A stretch of DNA of 64,000 nt, from positions 3,782,001-3,846,000 of the forward strand of contig NZ_CP034835.1 in the NCBI RefSeq assembly GCF_004014715.1, in the 5' to 3' direction. This document shows positions 21,266-32,674 of the stretch, piece by piece. The translations under genes were made by a program, and so were the position numbers. Within the stretch, counting starts at the first letter, position 1. The number at the start of each line of letters is the position of its first letter. Below the pieces are notes generated by a model. The model was not told the DNA's origin. It searched no databases and saw only the letters and a program-made list of their open reading frames with translations. This stretch comes from Pseudoalteromonas sp. R3. Lineage in GTDB: Bacteria > Pseudomonadota > Gammaproteobacteria > Enterobacterales > Alteromonadaceae.

Positions 21266-22603
21266 ATGAATACACGTAACCTGTTTACAGCCATGATTGC
21301 CGGTATACTGATGCTCTCAGGCTGTTCAAGCTTAGTACAAAAGGGTAACAAGTTATACGAAGCAGGTATGTATGATCAGTCAGCTGAGTTCTATGAACAA
21401 GCACTGGCTGAAGATCCCCAGGATGTGGAAGCACGTCAGGGGCTGACCTTAGCGCGCAATAAAATCATCGACCGCGGACTTATAGATGTACGTATGCTGC
21501 GTTTAGCAGGCAATCACACCGGTGCTGCACTCAAACTTGAAACGCTATTACGCAATCAGATCAGCTGGCATATCGAACCTGTCGGCCCCATGGCCGATAC
21601 ACAGAGCGAAGAGCTCAGGTATGCAAATACCTGGCTTAAACAAGAAGCCGAGCAACTATCTGGTTCTGCCTACCCGGATCAGTTTCGATATTTTGAAATG
21701 CGTTATGCATTTTTAATTGCTAATGCCAGACTCAGCAACACCCTGGCAAACTATCATGATCAGTTACAGGCAAGCGCCGTACACCAATGTGACAAGCTCA
21801 AAGCCGCTCAAGGCCGGGATCGCCTGTTTCTGCAGCGCTTTTATCGGAAATATTGTCAGGCCTGGAACTTAACAATCCAACTCGATGATACCGTCACCGA
21901 CAAAGCTCTGTACTCTGAGATCCGTATTGACCCGATACTTTCAGTACAAGTACACGATACCAGCACCCAAAAGCAGCGCCTGCAAACAACTCTCTCTCAG
22001 CTAAATGACGCTTTCAGAGATAGTCTGTGGTACCACCCACAAGGTACAGAAACGTTCACACTTAAAGTTCACGCCGCGTTCAAACACACCCGCAAGACTG
22101 AACTGGTAAACCGGCAAAAGCACTATACATTAGAGCAAGAACAGCCCAATCCGAACGAACCGGGTATGCTCATGGACGTGGAAGTTGCAAAAGTATATCA
22201 GTACCCCGTGACTGAGTTTACCGAGCACTTTAGTCTGGACATGATGTATCTGGGTTACATAGGTGGACAACATATAGAGCACAAGGTCGACGATAATCAG
22301 GTGCATTACACGCAAAGCCATTATGCCGACTTTCCGGATCTCGATTTGTCACCCCAGAAGGCCCGCTTTTTGGATGTCAGCTCACGTCTGGATAAGCAGT
22401 TGTCTGAGTTACGGACCCAGTTTAGAGCAGATTTAGATCAAGCCTGGCAGCAAACCTATTGTGAAAATAAACTGGCCGCTGCCAGTGGTGAAAATGTTCT
22501 GCGCTGCGCCAAGCTTGCACCACATAACGACTATGTCAACAACTGGTTTAATAAGCACTTTGGGCTTAATTATCAGGCGATGTCGAGCCTCTACTCACTT
22601 TAG
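21266..22603 (+). CDS. Lipoprotein with TPR-like N-terminal repeats
   Basis: The protein has about 445 residues and begins with a lipoprotein signal ending LSGC (Cys20), so it is exported and lipid-anchored. Residues after it (KLYEAGMYDQSAEFYEQALAEDPQDVEARQG) form a TPR-type helical repeat. The middle and C-terminal parts are soluble, with a Trp/Tyr-rich region, and I recognise no further domain. The frame opens earlier, but ATG 21266 with AAGGAAGGAACG upstream is the true start. The 230-base space upstream has no gene and may hold the promoter. Confidence 0.85.
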   Translation: MNTRNLFTAMIAGILMLSGCSSLVQKGNKLYEAGMYDQSAEFYEQALAEDPQDVEARQGLTLARNKIIDRGLIDVRMLRLAGNHTGAALKLETLLRNQISWHIEPVGPMADTQSEELRYANTWLKQEAEQLSGSAYPDQFRYFEMRYAFLIANARLSNTLANYHDQLQASAVHQCDKLKAAQGRDRLFLQRFYRKYCQAWNLTIQLDDTVTDKALYSEIRIDPILSVQVHDTSTQKQRLQTTLSQLNDAFRDSLWYHPQGTETFTLKVHAAFKHTRKTELVNRQKHYTLEQEQPNPNEPGMLMDVEVAKVYQYPVTEFTEHFSLDMMYLGYIGGQHIEHKVDDNQVHYTQSHYADFPDLDLSPQKARFLDVSSRLDKQLSELRTQFRADLDQAWQQTYCENKLAAASGENVLRCAKLAPHNDYVNNWFNKHFGLNYQAMSSLYSL

Positions 22604-22713
22604 TCTTTATTCGCAGTGCCTGTGCAGTGCAAGCTGATTGGGAACACAATACTTGGCGAGATACCGACTTCATGCTAACTTCTCGCTCAGTTTAGACTAA
22701 CAGGAAGCATTTT

Positions 22714-23286
22714 ATGCCTAAAGCCAGTGAAATAAAAAAACACGCCGCGATTGACTACAATGGTCGCGTTATGATCGTCCGAGACATTGAGCGCTCAGTA
22801 CCACAAGGCCGTGCTGGCGGCAGCTTGTACCGCATGCGTATGTACGATGTCGTCAATGGCGGTAAAGTAGATGAAACGTTTAAAGCGGAAGAAATGCTGC
22901 AACTGGCTGATTTGACACGCCGCCCTGCTATGCTTTCTTATATAGATGGCGAAGAATATGTGTTTATGGATGAAGAGGACTATACCCCTTACCATATCCA
23001 CAAAGACTCAATCGCTGAGCAGGTCCTGTTCATCAACGAAGAAACCAAAGGTTTGTTGATTGTGGTTGTTGAAGGCACGCCGGTTTCATTGGATCTGCCG
23101 TCAAGCGTTGAGCTGGTGATCGAAGAAACAGCCCCATCTATCAAAGGTGCATCAGCCAGTGCCCGCACTAAACCGGCTACCCTGACAACAGGTCTGGTTG
23201 TGCAGGTACCTGAGCATATTTCCACAGGTGATAAAATTAAGATTAACACGGCAGAATCTAAGTTTATGAGCCGCGCAGACAGTTAA
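22714..23286 (+). CDS. efpL: Elongation factor P-like protein EfpL (YeiP)
   Basis: This is a 190-residue three-domain EF-P paralogue, cytoplasmic, that helps ribosomes through stalling sequences. The N-terminal KOW domain carries the loop [14 protein letters not shown] in place of the modified Lys/Arg loop of EF-P. The downstream blocks [12 protein letters not shown] and [26 protein letters not shown] match YeiP/EfpL. EfpL is unmodified, unlike EF-P, and keeps Arg in this loop. An AGGAAG site precedes the ATG. A hairpin after the stop ends the transcript. Confidence 0.92.
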   Translation: MPKASEIKKHAAIDYNGRVMIVRDIERSVPQGRAGGSLYRMRMYDVVNGGKVDETFKAEEMLQLADLTRRPAMLSYIDGEEYVFMDEEDYTPYHIHKDSIAEQVLFINEETKGLLIVVVEGTPVSLDLPSSVELVIEETAPSIKGASASARTKPATLTTGLVVQVPEHISTGDKIKINTAESKFMSRADS

Positions 23287-23293
23287 TCGCAGC

Positions 23294-23318
23294 GTGCCCG
23301 CAACAGGATCGCGGGCAC
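23294..23318 (+). terminator. Hairpin after efpL
   Basis: The stem GTGCCCGC / GCGGGCAC with a 9-base loop lies 8 bases after the efpL stop. It has only a weak T run afterwards (TGATTTGGG), so termination may be partial. Confidence 0.6.
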
Positions 23319-23475
23319 CTGATTTGGGTAAATAAAGTTCAGTAAATTTATATGATACAATAGCCGTTTGATGCAAAAATCGGTAACATGCTCCACAACA
23401 ACAGATTAAACTGGACAGGTTTGTGGTCATACTCAGGTGGCTCTCCACCGCGTTGATAGATGGAATTGGACACGG

Positions 23476-26138
23476 ATGAAAACAAGTAAGCTGAGTATCA
23501 GGCTTTTATGGTATATCACTCCTTTGGTGATACTACCACTGCTATTGCTTGGCGGTTTTACGCTTACCAACGTTACCAGTTCTACTCAAAAGCAGGCAAA
23601 ACTCATTGTCAGTCGCTTTGTTGAACAGCAACAACAAAAAATGTTCAACTACATGGAGATCTATCAGTCCACCACCAAGCTGCTGTCAACTTCACCGGTA
23701 CTCAGTGATTTTTTGAGTATGCCAGAGGTCGCCAGTCAGGAAAAAACCCAGCGCTTGGGGGCACTCATGGATGTGTTTGCCAGTTACACCGAAGCCTATC
23801 CGGATATTCTCAGCATTAACCTGGTTGATGAACTTGGCCAGAGTCATGCTTTCTATGCCAGCAATCTCAACCGGGCACCTCAGTCTTATCCTTTTTTTGC
23901 TCAGGTCAGGCAAAGCAATTTACGCCAACAACAGTTTATGCAGGCGTCACATAATGGCGGTACGCAACTGTATTTTGTGCAGCAAATCTATGGAGTGGAT
24001 TTCAATCTCAACCGCCCTCAGCGTGAAGGTTATATTATCGTTCAGGTAGCCCCTTCCATTATCAGCAGCAGTATTCTCGAAGCCCCCTATGACAACACGC
24101 TAAATTTGCTGGTATCCGCCTCCGGCGAGGTGTTATTCAGCTCAGACAGTCATTTTAATCAGAGCTTTCTGAGCGTTGAAGAGATGGATCAGATCAACAC
24201 CTTGGCTGATAAAGGAAAACTGGATTCTCTGGTATTGCCATCCATTGATAACTTGCGCCGAATGACTTACAGCGCACAACTCAGTGGCGGCTACTACTAT
24301 ATTTCTACCATCCCAAAAACGATTTTATATCAGTCGGGTAAAGCAATCAGCCTGACAACGGCTCTGATCGTCATACTGTCCGTGATCACCCTGCCGATTT
24401 TGATTTTTATTGTGGTGAGAAACCTGCTGCTAACCCCCATCGAGTTACTTGGCGAAGCCAGTCATCGCGTTGGAGATGGTGATCTTTCTGTTGCCTTACC
24501 TGCACATGACGATGATGAAGTCGGGATACTGTTTGAAGATTTTAATCACATGATCAAACAGATCCGAGATTTCCAGGGGGAGCTGGAGGACTACAAATTA
24601 CATCTGGAAGAAAAAGTTGAAAACCGCACCCGGGCACTCGAAGAGATGAACCAGCAGCTCGAGGTAGCCATTGCAGAAGCAGAGCAGGCCAGTCAACTTA
24701 AAAGCCGCTTCCTGGCAAATATGAGTCACGAGATCCGTACGCCTTTGACCGCTATCATGGGCTTCACCGAGCAGATGCTGCATTCTCCCAATGCCACTAA
24801 CTCAGCACTGCACCTGGATACCATATTACGTAACTCACGACACCTGCTTGAGCTTATAAATAATATCCTGGATCTGTCTAAGATAGAGGCTGAGAAGCTG
24901 GCTGTTGAGCAAGACCCCATCGAGTTACTTCACTTACTTAAAGATATTGAGTCCATCATTGCCCCCATGGCGGAGCAAAAGCAGTTGGACTTTACAATGC
25001 ACTATGCCTTGCCACTACCTCAACAGCTGTTCAGCGATGAAACCCGACTCAAGCAGATCTTACTAAATATCGCCACGAATGCGGTGAAGTTTACCGAAAC
25101 GGGCAGCATTGAAATTAGTGCCCGTTATCGCTCAGATACCGCCCAGTTTGAGTTTGAAGTAAAAGACAGCGGCATTGGTATGTCTCAGGGTGAAATGTCG
25201 CGGGTATTCAAACCCTTTGAACAGGCTGATTCCACCACTACCCGGCGTTTTGGCGGCACTGGTCTGGGGCTTTGTATCTCCAAGAACCTGGCACAATTGC
25301 TCGGTGGTGATGTCAGCGTAGAAAGCGCACAGGGTGTCGGCAGCCGATTTATCATTACCATCGCAGCCAATCATTCAGATAACGCTTTCGCGTGGATTGA
25401 AGACGAAGCGCAACTGACACATGATCATGTGGTCTCCACCTTACAACTTGATCAGACTCAGCTTGAAGCCGACATTCTGCTCGCTGAAGACAACCCGGAT
25501 AATCAGGAGCTGTTGACGCTTCTGTTAGGGGCCTGGGGACTCAAACCGGATATCGCCAAAAATGGCGCACAAGCCGTAGAAATGGCACTGGTGAATGATT
25601 ACGACCTCATCCTGATGGACATGCAAATGCCGGTCATGGGGGCCTGGAAGCCACTGAAATGCTTCGTCACGCCGCTTACGACGGTCCTATCATTGCCCTG
25701 ACAGCCAACGTCATGAAGCATGATATTGACACCTACCTGGCGGCAGGCTGCGATGCTACGCTCGCCAAACCCATAGACCGTGAAAAGCTTGGGGCCGTAT
25801 TACTTAAGTATTTAGAGCTGGAAGAAGACAAAAGCTCGCAATGGAACTCGCTGCTACAAAGTGAAAAATACCTGCAGATAAGCCGCAACTATGTTGAAAA
25901 GCTGCCTGACCAGCTGACGCAACTGGAGCACCTATTTGGCGCTCAGGAGTGGGAATCATTGAGAGCACTAGCGCACAGCCTGAAAGGCAGTGCCGGATGC
26001 TTCGGCTTTACTAATATTCACAACGCTGCCGGCGACCTGGAAACGTGTTTGCGCGAAGACAATCCGACAAAGTGGGAATATGCAATGCTGACGCTCACAC
26101 AAGCCATCAGATATACCCTAGAGCAGGAGCATGCCTGA
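23476..26138 (+). pseudogene. Hybrid sensor kinase with HAMP, REC and Hpt domains, frame broken once
   Basis: Corrected length is 887 residues. Order: TM1 (about 15-35), a large periplasmic sensor region, TM2 (about 290-310), HAMP, a coiled segment, HisKA with SHEIRTPLTA (His418), HATPase_c with DSGIGM and GTGLGLCISKNLAQLLGG, REC with ILLAEDNPDN and phospho-acceptor Asp715, and a C-terminal Hpt with HSLKGSAGCFGF (His834). Such hybrids pass phosphate His-Asp-His to an unlinked regulator. The frame breaks in the G run at 25638-25642, where one G is missing; MPVMGG should continue LEATEMLRH. Fragment lengths fit one intact gene. No response regulator neighbours it. Confidence 0.88.
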
Positions 26139-26165
26139 TTTTGTGCAGTGCATAAGATAATCTGT

Positions 26166-26639
26166 TCAATGATCCGCCTGTTCAGGCTTAAACAGTACTT
26201 TGCCCATTAACACTGCGTCTTCTTTGCCTTGTGCGCTCGGATAGTAATTTTTGCGCACCCCCATCTCTGTGAAGCCCGCCTTCTGGTATAAGCCAATGGC
26301 TGCGTTATTACTTACTCGTACTTCCAGAAAGATATTTTCAGCATTGTCTTGCTCGCACCTTGTCATGAAATGCGCCAGCAACTGCCAGGCCAGACCCTGC
26401 CCCTGAAAAGCGGGAGCGATGCAAATATCCATCAATGTAAAGTCTGGTCCAGCGCGCTCGCCCACATAAAACCCGACTAAGCGCTCATCCAGATACAATG
26501 CTGCATTAAAGTAGCGGCCACTCAAACACGACTGCATCGTCTTGACGCTCCAGGGATGACTATGACAGGCCTGCTCAATGTCCATGAGCTGTTGTAGTGG
26601 TAAAGTGGCCAGATGATCCGACACGATAGCAACATTCAT
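26166..26639 (-). CDS. rimI: Ribosomal protein S18 alanine N-acetyltransferase RimI
   Basis: This is a GNAT-fold acetyltransferase of about 157 residues that acetylates the N-terminal Ala of S18. The acetyl-CoA loop Q/RxxGxG/A appears as FQGQGLAWQLL, followed by EVRVSNNAAIGLYQKAGF and YYPSAQGKEDAVLMGK, which are RimI blocks. ATG 26639 overlaps the holD stop as ATGA, which implies coupled translation and matches the E. coli holD-rimI order. A longer frame start at 26666 is disfavoured. Confidence 0.93.
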   Translation of the reverse strand: MNVAIVSDHLATLPLQQLMDIEQACHSHPWSVKTMQSCLSGRYFNAALYLDERLVGFYVGERAGPDFTLMDICIAPAFQGQGLAWQLLAHFMTRCEQDNAENIFLEVRVSNNAAIGLYQKAGFTEMGVRKNYYPSAQGKEDAVLMGKVLFKPEQADH

Positions 26640-26941
26640 GATTGCGCGCTCCAGATCCGCTGCCACAAGATGCGTTTTTGTTCACCTGTCAGCTGTGCAT
26701 CTGGCACAATCAGCTGAGCTTGTTGCCCGTTACAGGCCCAATTTACAGCATCTCCTTTGACGACACGTAACTCACCAACATTAGCGGCTCTGCATAAATC
26801 CTGTTGCAGCTGCTCATTCAGCGAGAGCGGCTTATGTTCAACAGGCGCGGAGGCTGGCATGGCTGACTGTGGATTGGGGTCAAACGCCGATTTAAGTTTA
26901 AGTGGCATTACACCAAGTAACTGAGCCTGAGCTGCATGCAT
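26636..26941 (-). CDS. holD: DNA polymerase III psi subunit HolD (short form)
   Basis: This is a 101-residue protein with the features of psi: an N-terminal LLGVMPLKLK, similar in position to QLGITQWSLRRP of E. coli, a low-complexity Pro/Ala region, and the C-terminal QKRILWQRIW resembling ALWQQI. Psi links chi to the clamp-loader core. Sequence identity is low and the protein is shorter than the E. coli one (137), so the call rests on pattern and on the position just upstream of rimI. The ribosome site is weak. Confidence 0.72.
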   Translation of the reverse strand: MHAAQAQLLGVMPLKLKSAFDPNPQSAMPASAPVEHKPLSLNEQLQQDLCRAANVGELRVVKGDAVNWACNGQQAQLIVPDAQLTGEQKRILWQRIWSAQS

Positions 26942-27048
26942 GTAAAAACACCGAGAAAATTAAATGCTGGGAATTCTAGAATATGCGCGTAATGACTGCA
27001 ATCTGAATTGTATTAAATATGGGAATTATCGAGAAATCGAGAAGGAAG

Positions 27049-27125
27049 TGGCAGGGGCGGCAGGACTCGAACCCGCAACCATCGGTTTTGGAGACCGCTG
27101 TTCTACCAATTGGAACTACGCCCCT
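27049..27125 (-). tRNA. tRNA-Trp (anticodon CCA)
   Basis: The 77-base minus-strand cloverleaf starts AGGGGCG and ends CGCCCCTGCCA with encoded CCA. The anticodon loop CTCCAAA carries CCA, and the T arm has GGGTTCGAGTCC. The D arm GTTCCAATTGGTAGAAC has one more base than E. coli tRNA-Trp. It stands alone between rimI/holD and guaA. Confidence 0.96.
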
Positions 27126-27138
27126 GCAATGTCGACGC

Positions 27139-27166
27139 ATTATAATGAGCAATTTGAAAAGGTAAA
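27139..27166 (-). promoter_or_regulatory. Promoter of tRNA-Trp
   Basis: On the minus strand TTTACC (27161-27166), 16 bases, then TATAAT (27139-27144), followed by the GC-rich discriminator GCGTCGAC. The transcript would start just before the mature tRNA. GC discriminators are typical of stringently controlled stable RNA genes. Confidence 0.75.
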
Positions 27167-27211
27167 GAGAAAATATCACATTTCTGATCGTTTGCTGATT
27201 TTATCAGCAAA

Positions 27212-27240
27212 AAGGGCGAATAGTTACCCTATCCGCCCTT
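27212..27240 (-). terminator. Terminator of guaA
   Basis: The stem AAGGGCG / CGCCCTT with an inner ATAG/CTAT pairing lies 33 bases past the guaA stop. It is followed by TTTTTG on the minus strand. On the plus strand it ends in CCTTTTCTT, so it could act from both sides. Confidence 0.78.
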
Positions 27241-27272
27241 TTCTTAACCTATATCAGGTGCCTGGTGAGTGA

Positions 27273-28847
27273 TTATTCCCACTCGATCGTCGCAGGCGGT
27301 TTACCTGAGATGTCGTACACCACGCGAGAAATACCGTCGATTTCGTTTATGATGCGGTTTGAAACCTGGCCCAGGAACTCATACGGCAGGTGTGACCAGC
27401 GCGCTGTCATAAAGTCGATGGTTTCTACACAGCGCAGTGATACAACCCAGTCGTACTTACGTGCATCACCCATCACCCCTACTGAGCGTACAGGCAGGAA
27501 CACAGTGAAAGCCTGAGACACTTTGTGGTACAAATCAGCCTTGTGCAGCTCTTCAATGAAGATAGCGTCGGCACGACGCAGCAGATCGCAGTATTCTTTC
27601 TTGATCTCACCCAGTACACGAACACCCAGACCTGGACCCGGGAACGGGTGACGGTATAGCATGTCGTACGGCAGGCCTAACTCCAGACCAATCTTACGTA
27701 CTTCGTCTTTAAACAGCTCGCGCAGCGGCTCTACCAGGCCCAGCTCCATGTCTTCCGGCAGGCCACCCACGTTGTGATGAGACTTGATCACGTGTGCTTT
27801 ACCTGTGGCTGATGCCGCAGATTCGATCACGTCCGGATAGATGGTGCCTTGTGCCAGCCATTTGGCGTTAACGCGCTTGCCCGCTTCTTCGTCGAATACT
27901 TCAATGAAGGTGTGACCAATTGCTTTACGCTTGTCTTCCGGGTCATCAATGCCTTTAAGGGCATTCAGGAAGCGCTCTTCTGCGTCCACTTTAATGATGT
28001 TCAGGCCAAACTTATCGCCGAACATATCCATCACCTGCTGACCTTCGTTAAGGCGTAGCAGGCCATTGTCAACGAATACACACGTCAGCTTGTCGCCGAT
28101 AGCGCGGTTGATAAGCATAGCAACTACAGATGAATCAACCCCGCCCGACAGGCCCAGGATCACTTCGTCGTCACCTACCTGCTCTTTAATACGTGCGACC
28201 GCATCTTCGATGATTTGGCTTGGTGTCCACAGTTTTTCACAGCCACAGATATCAGTAGCAAAGCGCTCTAGCAAACGCAGGCCCTGCTGAGTGTGTGTTA
28301 CTTCCGGGTGGAACTGCACGCCGTAGAAGCGTTTCTCTTCCCAAGACATGGCTGCATGCGGACAGGTTTCTGTTTTTGCAGAAGTGATGAACTGCTCTGG
28401 AATTTCGATAACCTTGTCACCGTGACTCATCCACACGTCCAGTTTGCCAATGCCATCTTCGATGTGGTCTTCAATCGCTTCAAACAGGGCACAGTTACCG
28501 ACTTTTTCTACTTTCGCGTAACCAAACTCTTTCTTATCTGAGCTGTGTACTTTACCACCCAGCTGTGACGCCATGGTTTGCATGCCGTAACAAATACCAA
28601 GTACAGGCACACCGGCATTGAACACATATTCAGGCGCGCGCGGGCTGCCTTCTAAAGTCGTAGACTCCGGGCCACCTGACAGAATGATACCCTGCGGATT
28701 AAATTCGCGGATCTGCTCCTCGGTTACATCCCAGGCCCATAGCTCACAGTAAACGCCGATCTCACGGATCCGGCGGGCGATCAATTGAGTGTATTGAGAA
28801 CCAAAATCTAAGATCAAAATACGGGAATCATGGATGTCTTTGCTCAT
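27273..28847 (-). CDS. guaA: GMP synthase (glutamine-hydrolysing)
   Basis: GuaA aminates XMP to GMP. The 524-residue product has the class I glutaminase domain with the catalytic Cys in GICYGMQ (about residue 86) and His/Glu in QFHPEVTHT. The PP-loop ATP pyrophosphatase LSGGVDSSV follows at about residue 234. The C-terminal dimerisation domain ends [10 protein letters not shown]. It follows guaB with a 176-base gap on the same strand, the usual purine operon. Length and motifs are complete. Confidence 0.98.
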   Translation of the reverse strand: MSKDIHDSRILILDFGSQYTQLIARRIREIGVYCELWAWDVTEEQIREFNPQGIILSGGPESTTLEGSPRAPEYVFNAGVPVLGICYGMQTMASQLGGKVHSSDKKEFGYAKVEKVGNCALFEAIEDHIEDGIGKLDVWMSHGDKVIEIPEQFITSAKTETCPHAAMSWEEKRFYGVQFHPEVTHTQQGLRLLERFATDICGCEKLWTPSQIIEDAVARIKEQVGDDEVILGLSGGVDSSVVAMLINRAIGDKLTCVFVDNGLLRLNEGQQVMDMFGDKFGLNIIKVDAEERFLNALKGIDDPEDKRKAIGHTFIEVFDEEAGKRVNAKWLAQGTIYPDVIESAASATGKAHVIKSHHNVGGLPEDMELGLVEPLRELFKDEVRKIGLELGLPYDMLYRHPFPGPGLGVRVLGEIKKEYCDLLRRADAIFIEELHKADLYHKVSQAFTVFLPVRSVGVMGDARKYDWVVSLRCVETIDFMTARWSHLPYEFLGQVSNRIINEIDGISRVVYDISGKPPATIEWE

Positions 28848-29023
28848 TGATAATCTCGTTTGTTAGGAAGCGATAAAACTAGTAAAGCACAGTAAAAGTA
28901 CTTTACCTAAATGACCGGGCAAGTTTGCCTGCCCAACGCATTGTGTTTGTATCCACCTTATAAAAGCAGACACTAAAATTAAGAAGGGCCGGCAACCGCC
29001 AGCCCACTTATTACCCGCCGGGA

Positions 29024-30493
29024 TTAGCCCATGCGGTAGTTTGGAGCCTCTTTGGTGATCTGTACGTCATGGACGTGTGACTCACCCATACCTGCAGAGG
29101 TCACGCGGACAAACTGCGGCTTTGTATTCAGCTCTAAAATAGTCGCGCATCCTGTCAGGCCCATGGCACTGCGGATCCCGCCCACTTGTTGGTGGATGAT
29201 GGTCGCGATTGGACCTTTGTAAGCCACGCGGCCTTCAATGCCTTCTGGAACCAGTTTTTCAGCAGAATTGCTCTTTTGGAAGTAACGATCCGATGAGCCT
29301 TCTTTTTGGTTCATCGCACCCAGTGAGCCCATACCACGGTATGACTTGTAGTAACGGCCCTGATACAGTTCAACTTCACCTGGCGCTTCTTCAGTACCTG
29401 CCAGCATAGAACCAACCATCACACAAGATGCACCAGCAACCAAAGCTTTAACGATATCACCAGAGAAACGGATACCGCCGTCAGCAATAACCGGAATGTC
29501 GCGACCTTTCAGGCCATCAACCGCATCTGAAATTGCCGTAATTTGTGGCACACCACAGCCAGTTACGATACGTGTAGTACAGATAGAGCCAGGACCAATA
29601 CCCACTTTAACCGCATCCACACCCGCGTCAGCCAGTGCAACAGCGCCTTCAGCCGTCGCCACGTTACCCGCGACAATTTGCAAGTCCGGGTACGCTTCAC
29701 GGGTTGCTTTAACTCTGTCAATAACGCCCTGAGAGTGGCCATGTGAAGTATCGATAAGCAGTACGTCAACACCCGCAGCAACCAGCGCAGCGATACGCTC
29801 GTCAGTACCTGCGCCTACACCTACAGCTGCACCTACGCGAAGACGACCTTGCTCGTCTTTACATGCGTTTGGTTTTTCCTGTGCTTTTTGATAATCCTTA
29901 ACAGTGATCATGCCTTTGAGTTTGAAAGCGTCATCAACCACTAAGATTTTCTCGATGCGGTGCTCATGCATCAGACCCAGGATTTCTTCGCGTGATGCGC
30001 CTTCTTTTACTGTCACCAGGTCTGCTTTTTGTGTCATCACAGATGAAACAGGCTTGTCTAGTTTAGTTTCGAAGCGCATATCACGGCTGGTGATGATGCC
30101 TTCCAACAGGTTGTTCTCCCCAACCACTGGGAAGCCTGAGAAACCGTTTTCTTCAGCCAATGCTAACGTATCAGCAATGGTTTTATCTGCGGTGACGGTA
30201 ACCGGAAAAGAGACAATTCCCGCTTCGTACGCTTTTACTTTACGTACATTGCGCGCTTGCTCTTCAATGGTCATGTTCTTGTGGATGAATCCGATGCCAC
30301 CTTCCTGTGCAAGTGCAATTGCAAGGCGTGCTTCAGTGACTGTATCCATAGAGGCAGAAACTAATGGCAAATTAAGTTCAATACCACGAGTCAGGCGGGT
30401 TTTTAAGTTCGCAGTGTGTGGTAGAACAGTCGAATGAGCGGGTACTAAAAGTACGTCGTCAAAGGTAAGGGCTTCTTTTGCAATTCTTAACAT
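29024..30493 (-). CDS. guaB: Inosine-5'-monophosphate dehydrogenase
   Basis: GuaB oxidises IMP to XMP with NAD, the first committed step to GMP. The 489-residue sequence has two CBS domains inserted in the TIM barrel (about 92-205). The catalytic loop has [13 protein letters not shown] with the active Cys near residue 305, and the flap has the SSDRYF segment with the family's catalytic Arg. ATG 30493 is the start ([16 protein letters not shown]), matching the usual N-terminus, rather than the earlier in-frame ATG. It is divergent from xseA, with 131 bases between. Confidence 0.98.
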   Translation of the reverse strand: MLRIAKEALTFDDVLLVPAHSTVLPHTANLKTRLTRGIELNLPLVSASMDTVTEARLAIALAQEGGIGFIHKNMTIEEQARNVRKVKAYEAGIVSFPVTVTADKTIADTLALAEENGFSGFPVVGENNLLEGIITSRDMRFETKLDKPVSSVMTQKADLVTVKEGASREEILGLMHEHRIEKILVVDDAFKLKGMITVKDYQKAQEKPNACKDEQGRLRVGAAVGVGAGTDERIAALVAAGVDVLLIDTSHGHSQGVIDRVKATREAYPDLQIVAGNVATAEGAVALADAGVDAVKVGIGPGSICTTRIVTGCGVPQITAISDAVDGLKGRDIPVIADGGIRFSGDIVKALVAGASCVMVGSMLAGTEEAPGEVELYQGRYYKSYRGMGSLGAMNQKEGSSDRYFQKSNSAEKLVPEGIEGRVAYKGPIATIIHQQVGGIRSAMGLTGCATILELNTKPQFVRVTSAGMGESHVHDVQITKEAPNYRMG

Positions 30494-30624
30494 GTGTGCG
30501 GCATCTCTCAAGTGAAACTGAGTATAAGGAATTGCGAGCGCATTTTATCAGCGTTCCTTATGCGAGTAAATAAAATTTAGCAAAAATATGCTAGAGTGTT
30601 CGTGAAATTTTTATGGAGCTGAGT

Positions 30625-31986
30625 ATGTCGTTGCCACAACAAGAAAAAGTTTATTCGGTGTCGCGCCTGAATCGAGAGATCCGCAGTTTGCTGGAACAGG
30701 GGTTCGCTTCTTTACAGCTGACGGCGAAATCTCCAATTTTGTCGCCCCGGCGTCCGGGCACTGGTATTTCTCGCTCAAAGACGATAAAGCCCAGGTAAAG
30801 GCAGCGATGTGGCGAGGCAACAACCGCTACTGTCGCTACCGGCCACAAAATGGTGAGCAGGTACTGGTGCAAGCCCGGGTGTCTGTATATGAACCCGCGG
30901 TGATTATCAGTTGATCGTCGAACAGATGGCACCGGCAGGTGAAGGCCTGCTAAAACAACAGTTCGATGCACTCAAACTACGCCTTGCCGGTGAAGGCTTG
31001 TTCAGTAGCCAGCATAAGCAACCACTGCCTGCACGAATAAACCGGGTGGGCGTCGTGACTTCTCCGACTGGGGCCGCAATCAGAGACATTTTATCGGTCC
31101 TCAAACGACGAGCCCCACAGCTGGAGGTGGTGATCTACCCGACTCAAGTACAAGGTCAGGAAGCGCATCATCAGATTGGGGCACAAATTGACTTGGCGAA
31201 TCGTCGTAATGAAGTAGATGTACTGATTGTTGGTCGTGGCGGTGGCTCACTGGAAGATCTGTGGTGTTTTAACGAAGAAACCGTAGCGCGAGCAATCTTC
31301 GCCAGTCGGCTGCCAGTGATCAGTGCCGTTGGGCATGAAATCGATACCACCATCAGCGATTATGTCGCCGACTTACGTGCTCCGACCCCTTCTGCCGCCG
31401 CTGAGCTGGTCAGCCCGGACGGGGCCGAAATTCAGGCCCAGTTAGGTCAACAAAAACAGCGCCTGAGCAGTGCAATGCAGCGCTATCTGGCCATCATACT
31501 CAGCAGCTGCAAAATTCACATCAGCGGCTGTTGCTCCAACATCCGCAGGCGCAGCTAATGCAACAGGCACAAAAAGTAGATGAACTGAGTAGCCGGTTGC
31601 ACAGGGCAATGAGCCACCAGCAGCACCGTGCTCAAAGTCGCGTTACGCTGGCACAACACCGTTTGGCACAATTTCATCCAGAGCAAAAATTGCGATACGC
31701 ACATCAACACCTGGACAGTCTGAAAGAAAAGCTCACCCGAACAATGCAAGCTTCACAACAACAGCACACACAGCAGCTGGCTTTGCTCGCGGCCAGACTC
31801 GACAGTGTCAGTCCGCTGGCCGTTTTGTCGCGAGGCTACAGTATTACTAAATCTGGCGAGAAAGTGGTGAAATCAACCCAGGATGTAACGGCAGGCGATT
31901 TACTCACTACAGAATTGCACGATGGTCGTTTGCAAACCCAAGTCATTGATGTCACACCAGCCGATCCAGTTGGCGAAAGTAATTAA
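30625..31986 (+). pseudogene. xseA: Exodeoxyribonuclease VII large subunit, three frame breaks
   Basis: XseA with XseB degrades single-stranded DNA. The parts assemble into a 454-residue protein (E. coli 456): N-terminal OB fold ([15 protein letters not shown]), then [29 protein letters not shown], the catalytic-domain [11 protein letters not shown] and VGHEIDTT, and C-terminal helices. Three missing bases break the frame: G at 30723-30724 (should read LTGEISNF), C at 30894-30896 ([13 protein letters not shown]) and C at 31491-31492 (LAHHTQQLQ). All are losses in C or G runs. ATG 30625 is chosen for the GGAG at about 30616-30619. Base-calling error is the simplest reading. Confidence 0.9.
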
Positions 31987-32645
31987 TACTCAGTGGCCAG
32001 CTCACGCATACTTTTGGTGCTAAAATGCACCAGCATGCCTTGCGCCGTTTGCTGCGCTGAGCTGATCTTAAATTGCTTTATCCAGGGACTATTAAAGAGA
32101 CTGTCATTCAGGCGTTGCCACTGCATGGCATCGATATCCTCACTGCGCGGCACAAAACTAAGCTGACAGACATGACGTTTGCAGCCATAACTGGCGTAAG
32201 TAAAGTATGTACTGAGGTCACTGGTGTACAGAAAGTCCCCAAGCTGTAATTCCAGCTCATCGGCCCAGACAGGGTCCCGCGATTCGGTTTCAAAGATATC
32301 AGCCAGCTGACGGTTAATATTGCCCGATGAGCCTGGTCGTTGTTGTTGCTCTGGCTGCTCCGGCTGCAATGATGTATGGCTTTGAACTTGCTCAAGTTCT
32401 TGCTGTAACTGCAGTACTTGCTGCTGCAGCGCTACCAGCTCGGTGCCGCCGGCCGGCTCAGAGGGACTAGCTAGCTGAGCCTGACCTGAGGACAATGAGG
32501 CAAGGTGTTGAGTAGCATCGCCAGAGTTAGCCACAATTGCTGTGGAAGGCTGTAATGGGCCATCAGATGCAAACCACCAGGTTAACGGAGTAGCTATGGC
32601 TGCCCCCAAACACATCCATAAAAACTTTTGGCTCAGGCTATCCAT
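31983..32645 (-). CDS. Uncharacterised membrane-anchored coiled-coil protein
   Basis: This is a 220-residue protein with an N-terminal membrane anchor (WMCLGAAIATPLTWWF, about 10-26). A Gln/Glu-rich coiled coil follows (LQQQVLQLQQELEQVQ, about 73-88), then a Gln/Pro linker and a globular C-terminal domain with two Cys (GCKRHVCQLSF). The C-terminal domain is probably periplasmic. I know no family for it. It is convergent with xseA, overlapping the last 4 bases, and is followed upstream by cysE on the same strand. Confidence 0.75.
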   Translation of the reverse strand: MDSLSQKFLWMCLGAAIATPLTWWFASDGPLQPSTAIVANSGDATQHLASLSSGQAQLASPSEPAGGTELVALQQQVLQLQQELEQVQSHTSLQPEQPEQQQRPGSSGNINRQLADIFETESRDPVWADELELQLGDFLYTSDLSTYFTYASYGCKRHVCQLSFVPRSEDIDAMQWQRLNDSLFNSPWIKQFKISSAQQTAQGMLVHFSTKSMRELATEY

Positions 32646-32674
32646 AAAGCACTGCCTGTTTACTCAGTCAGATG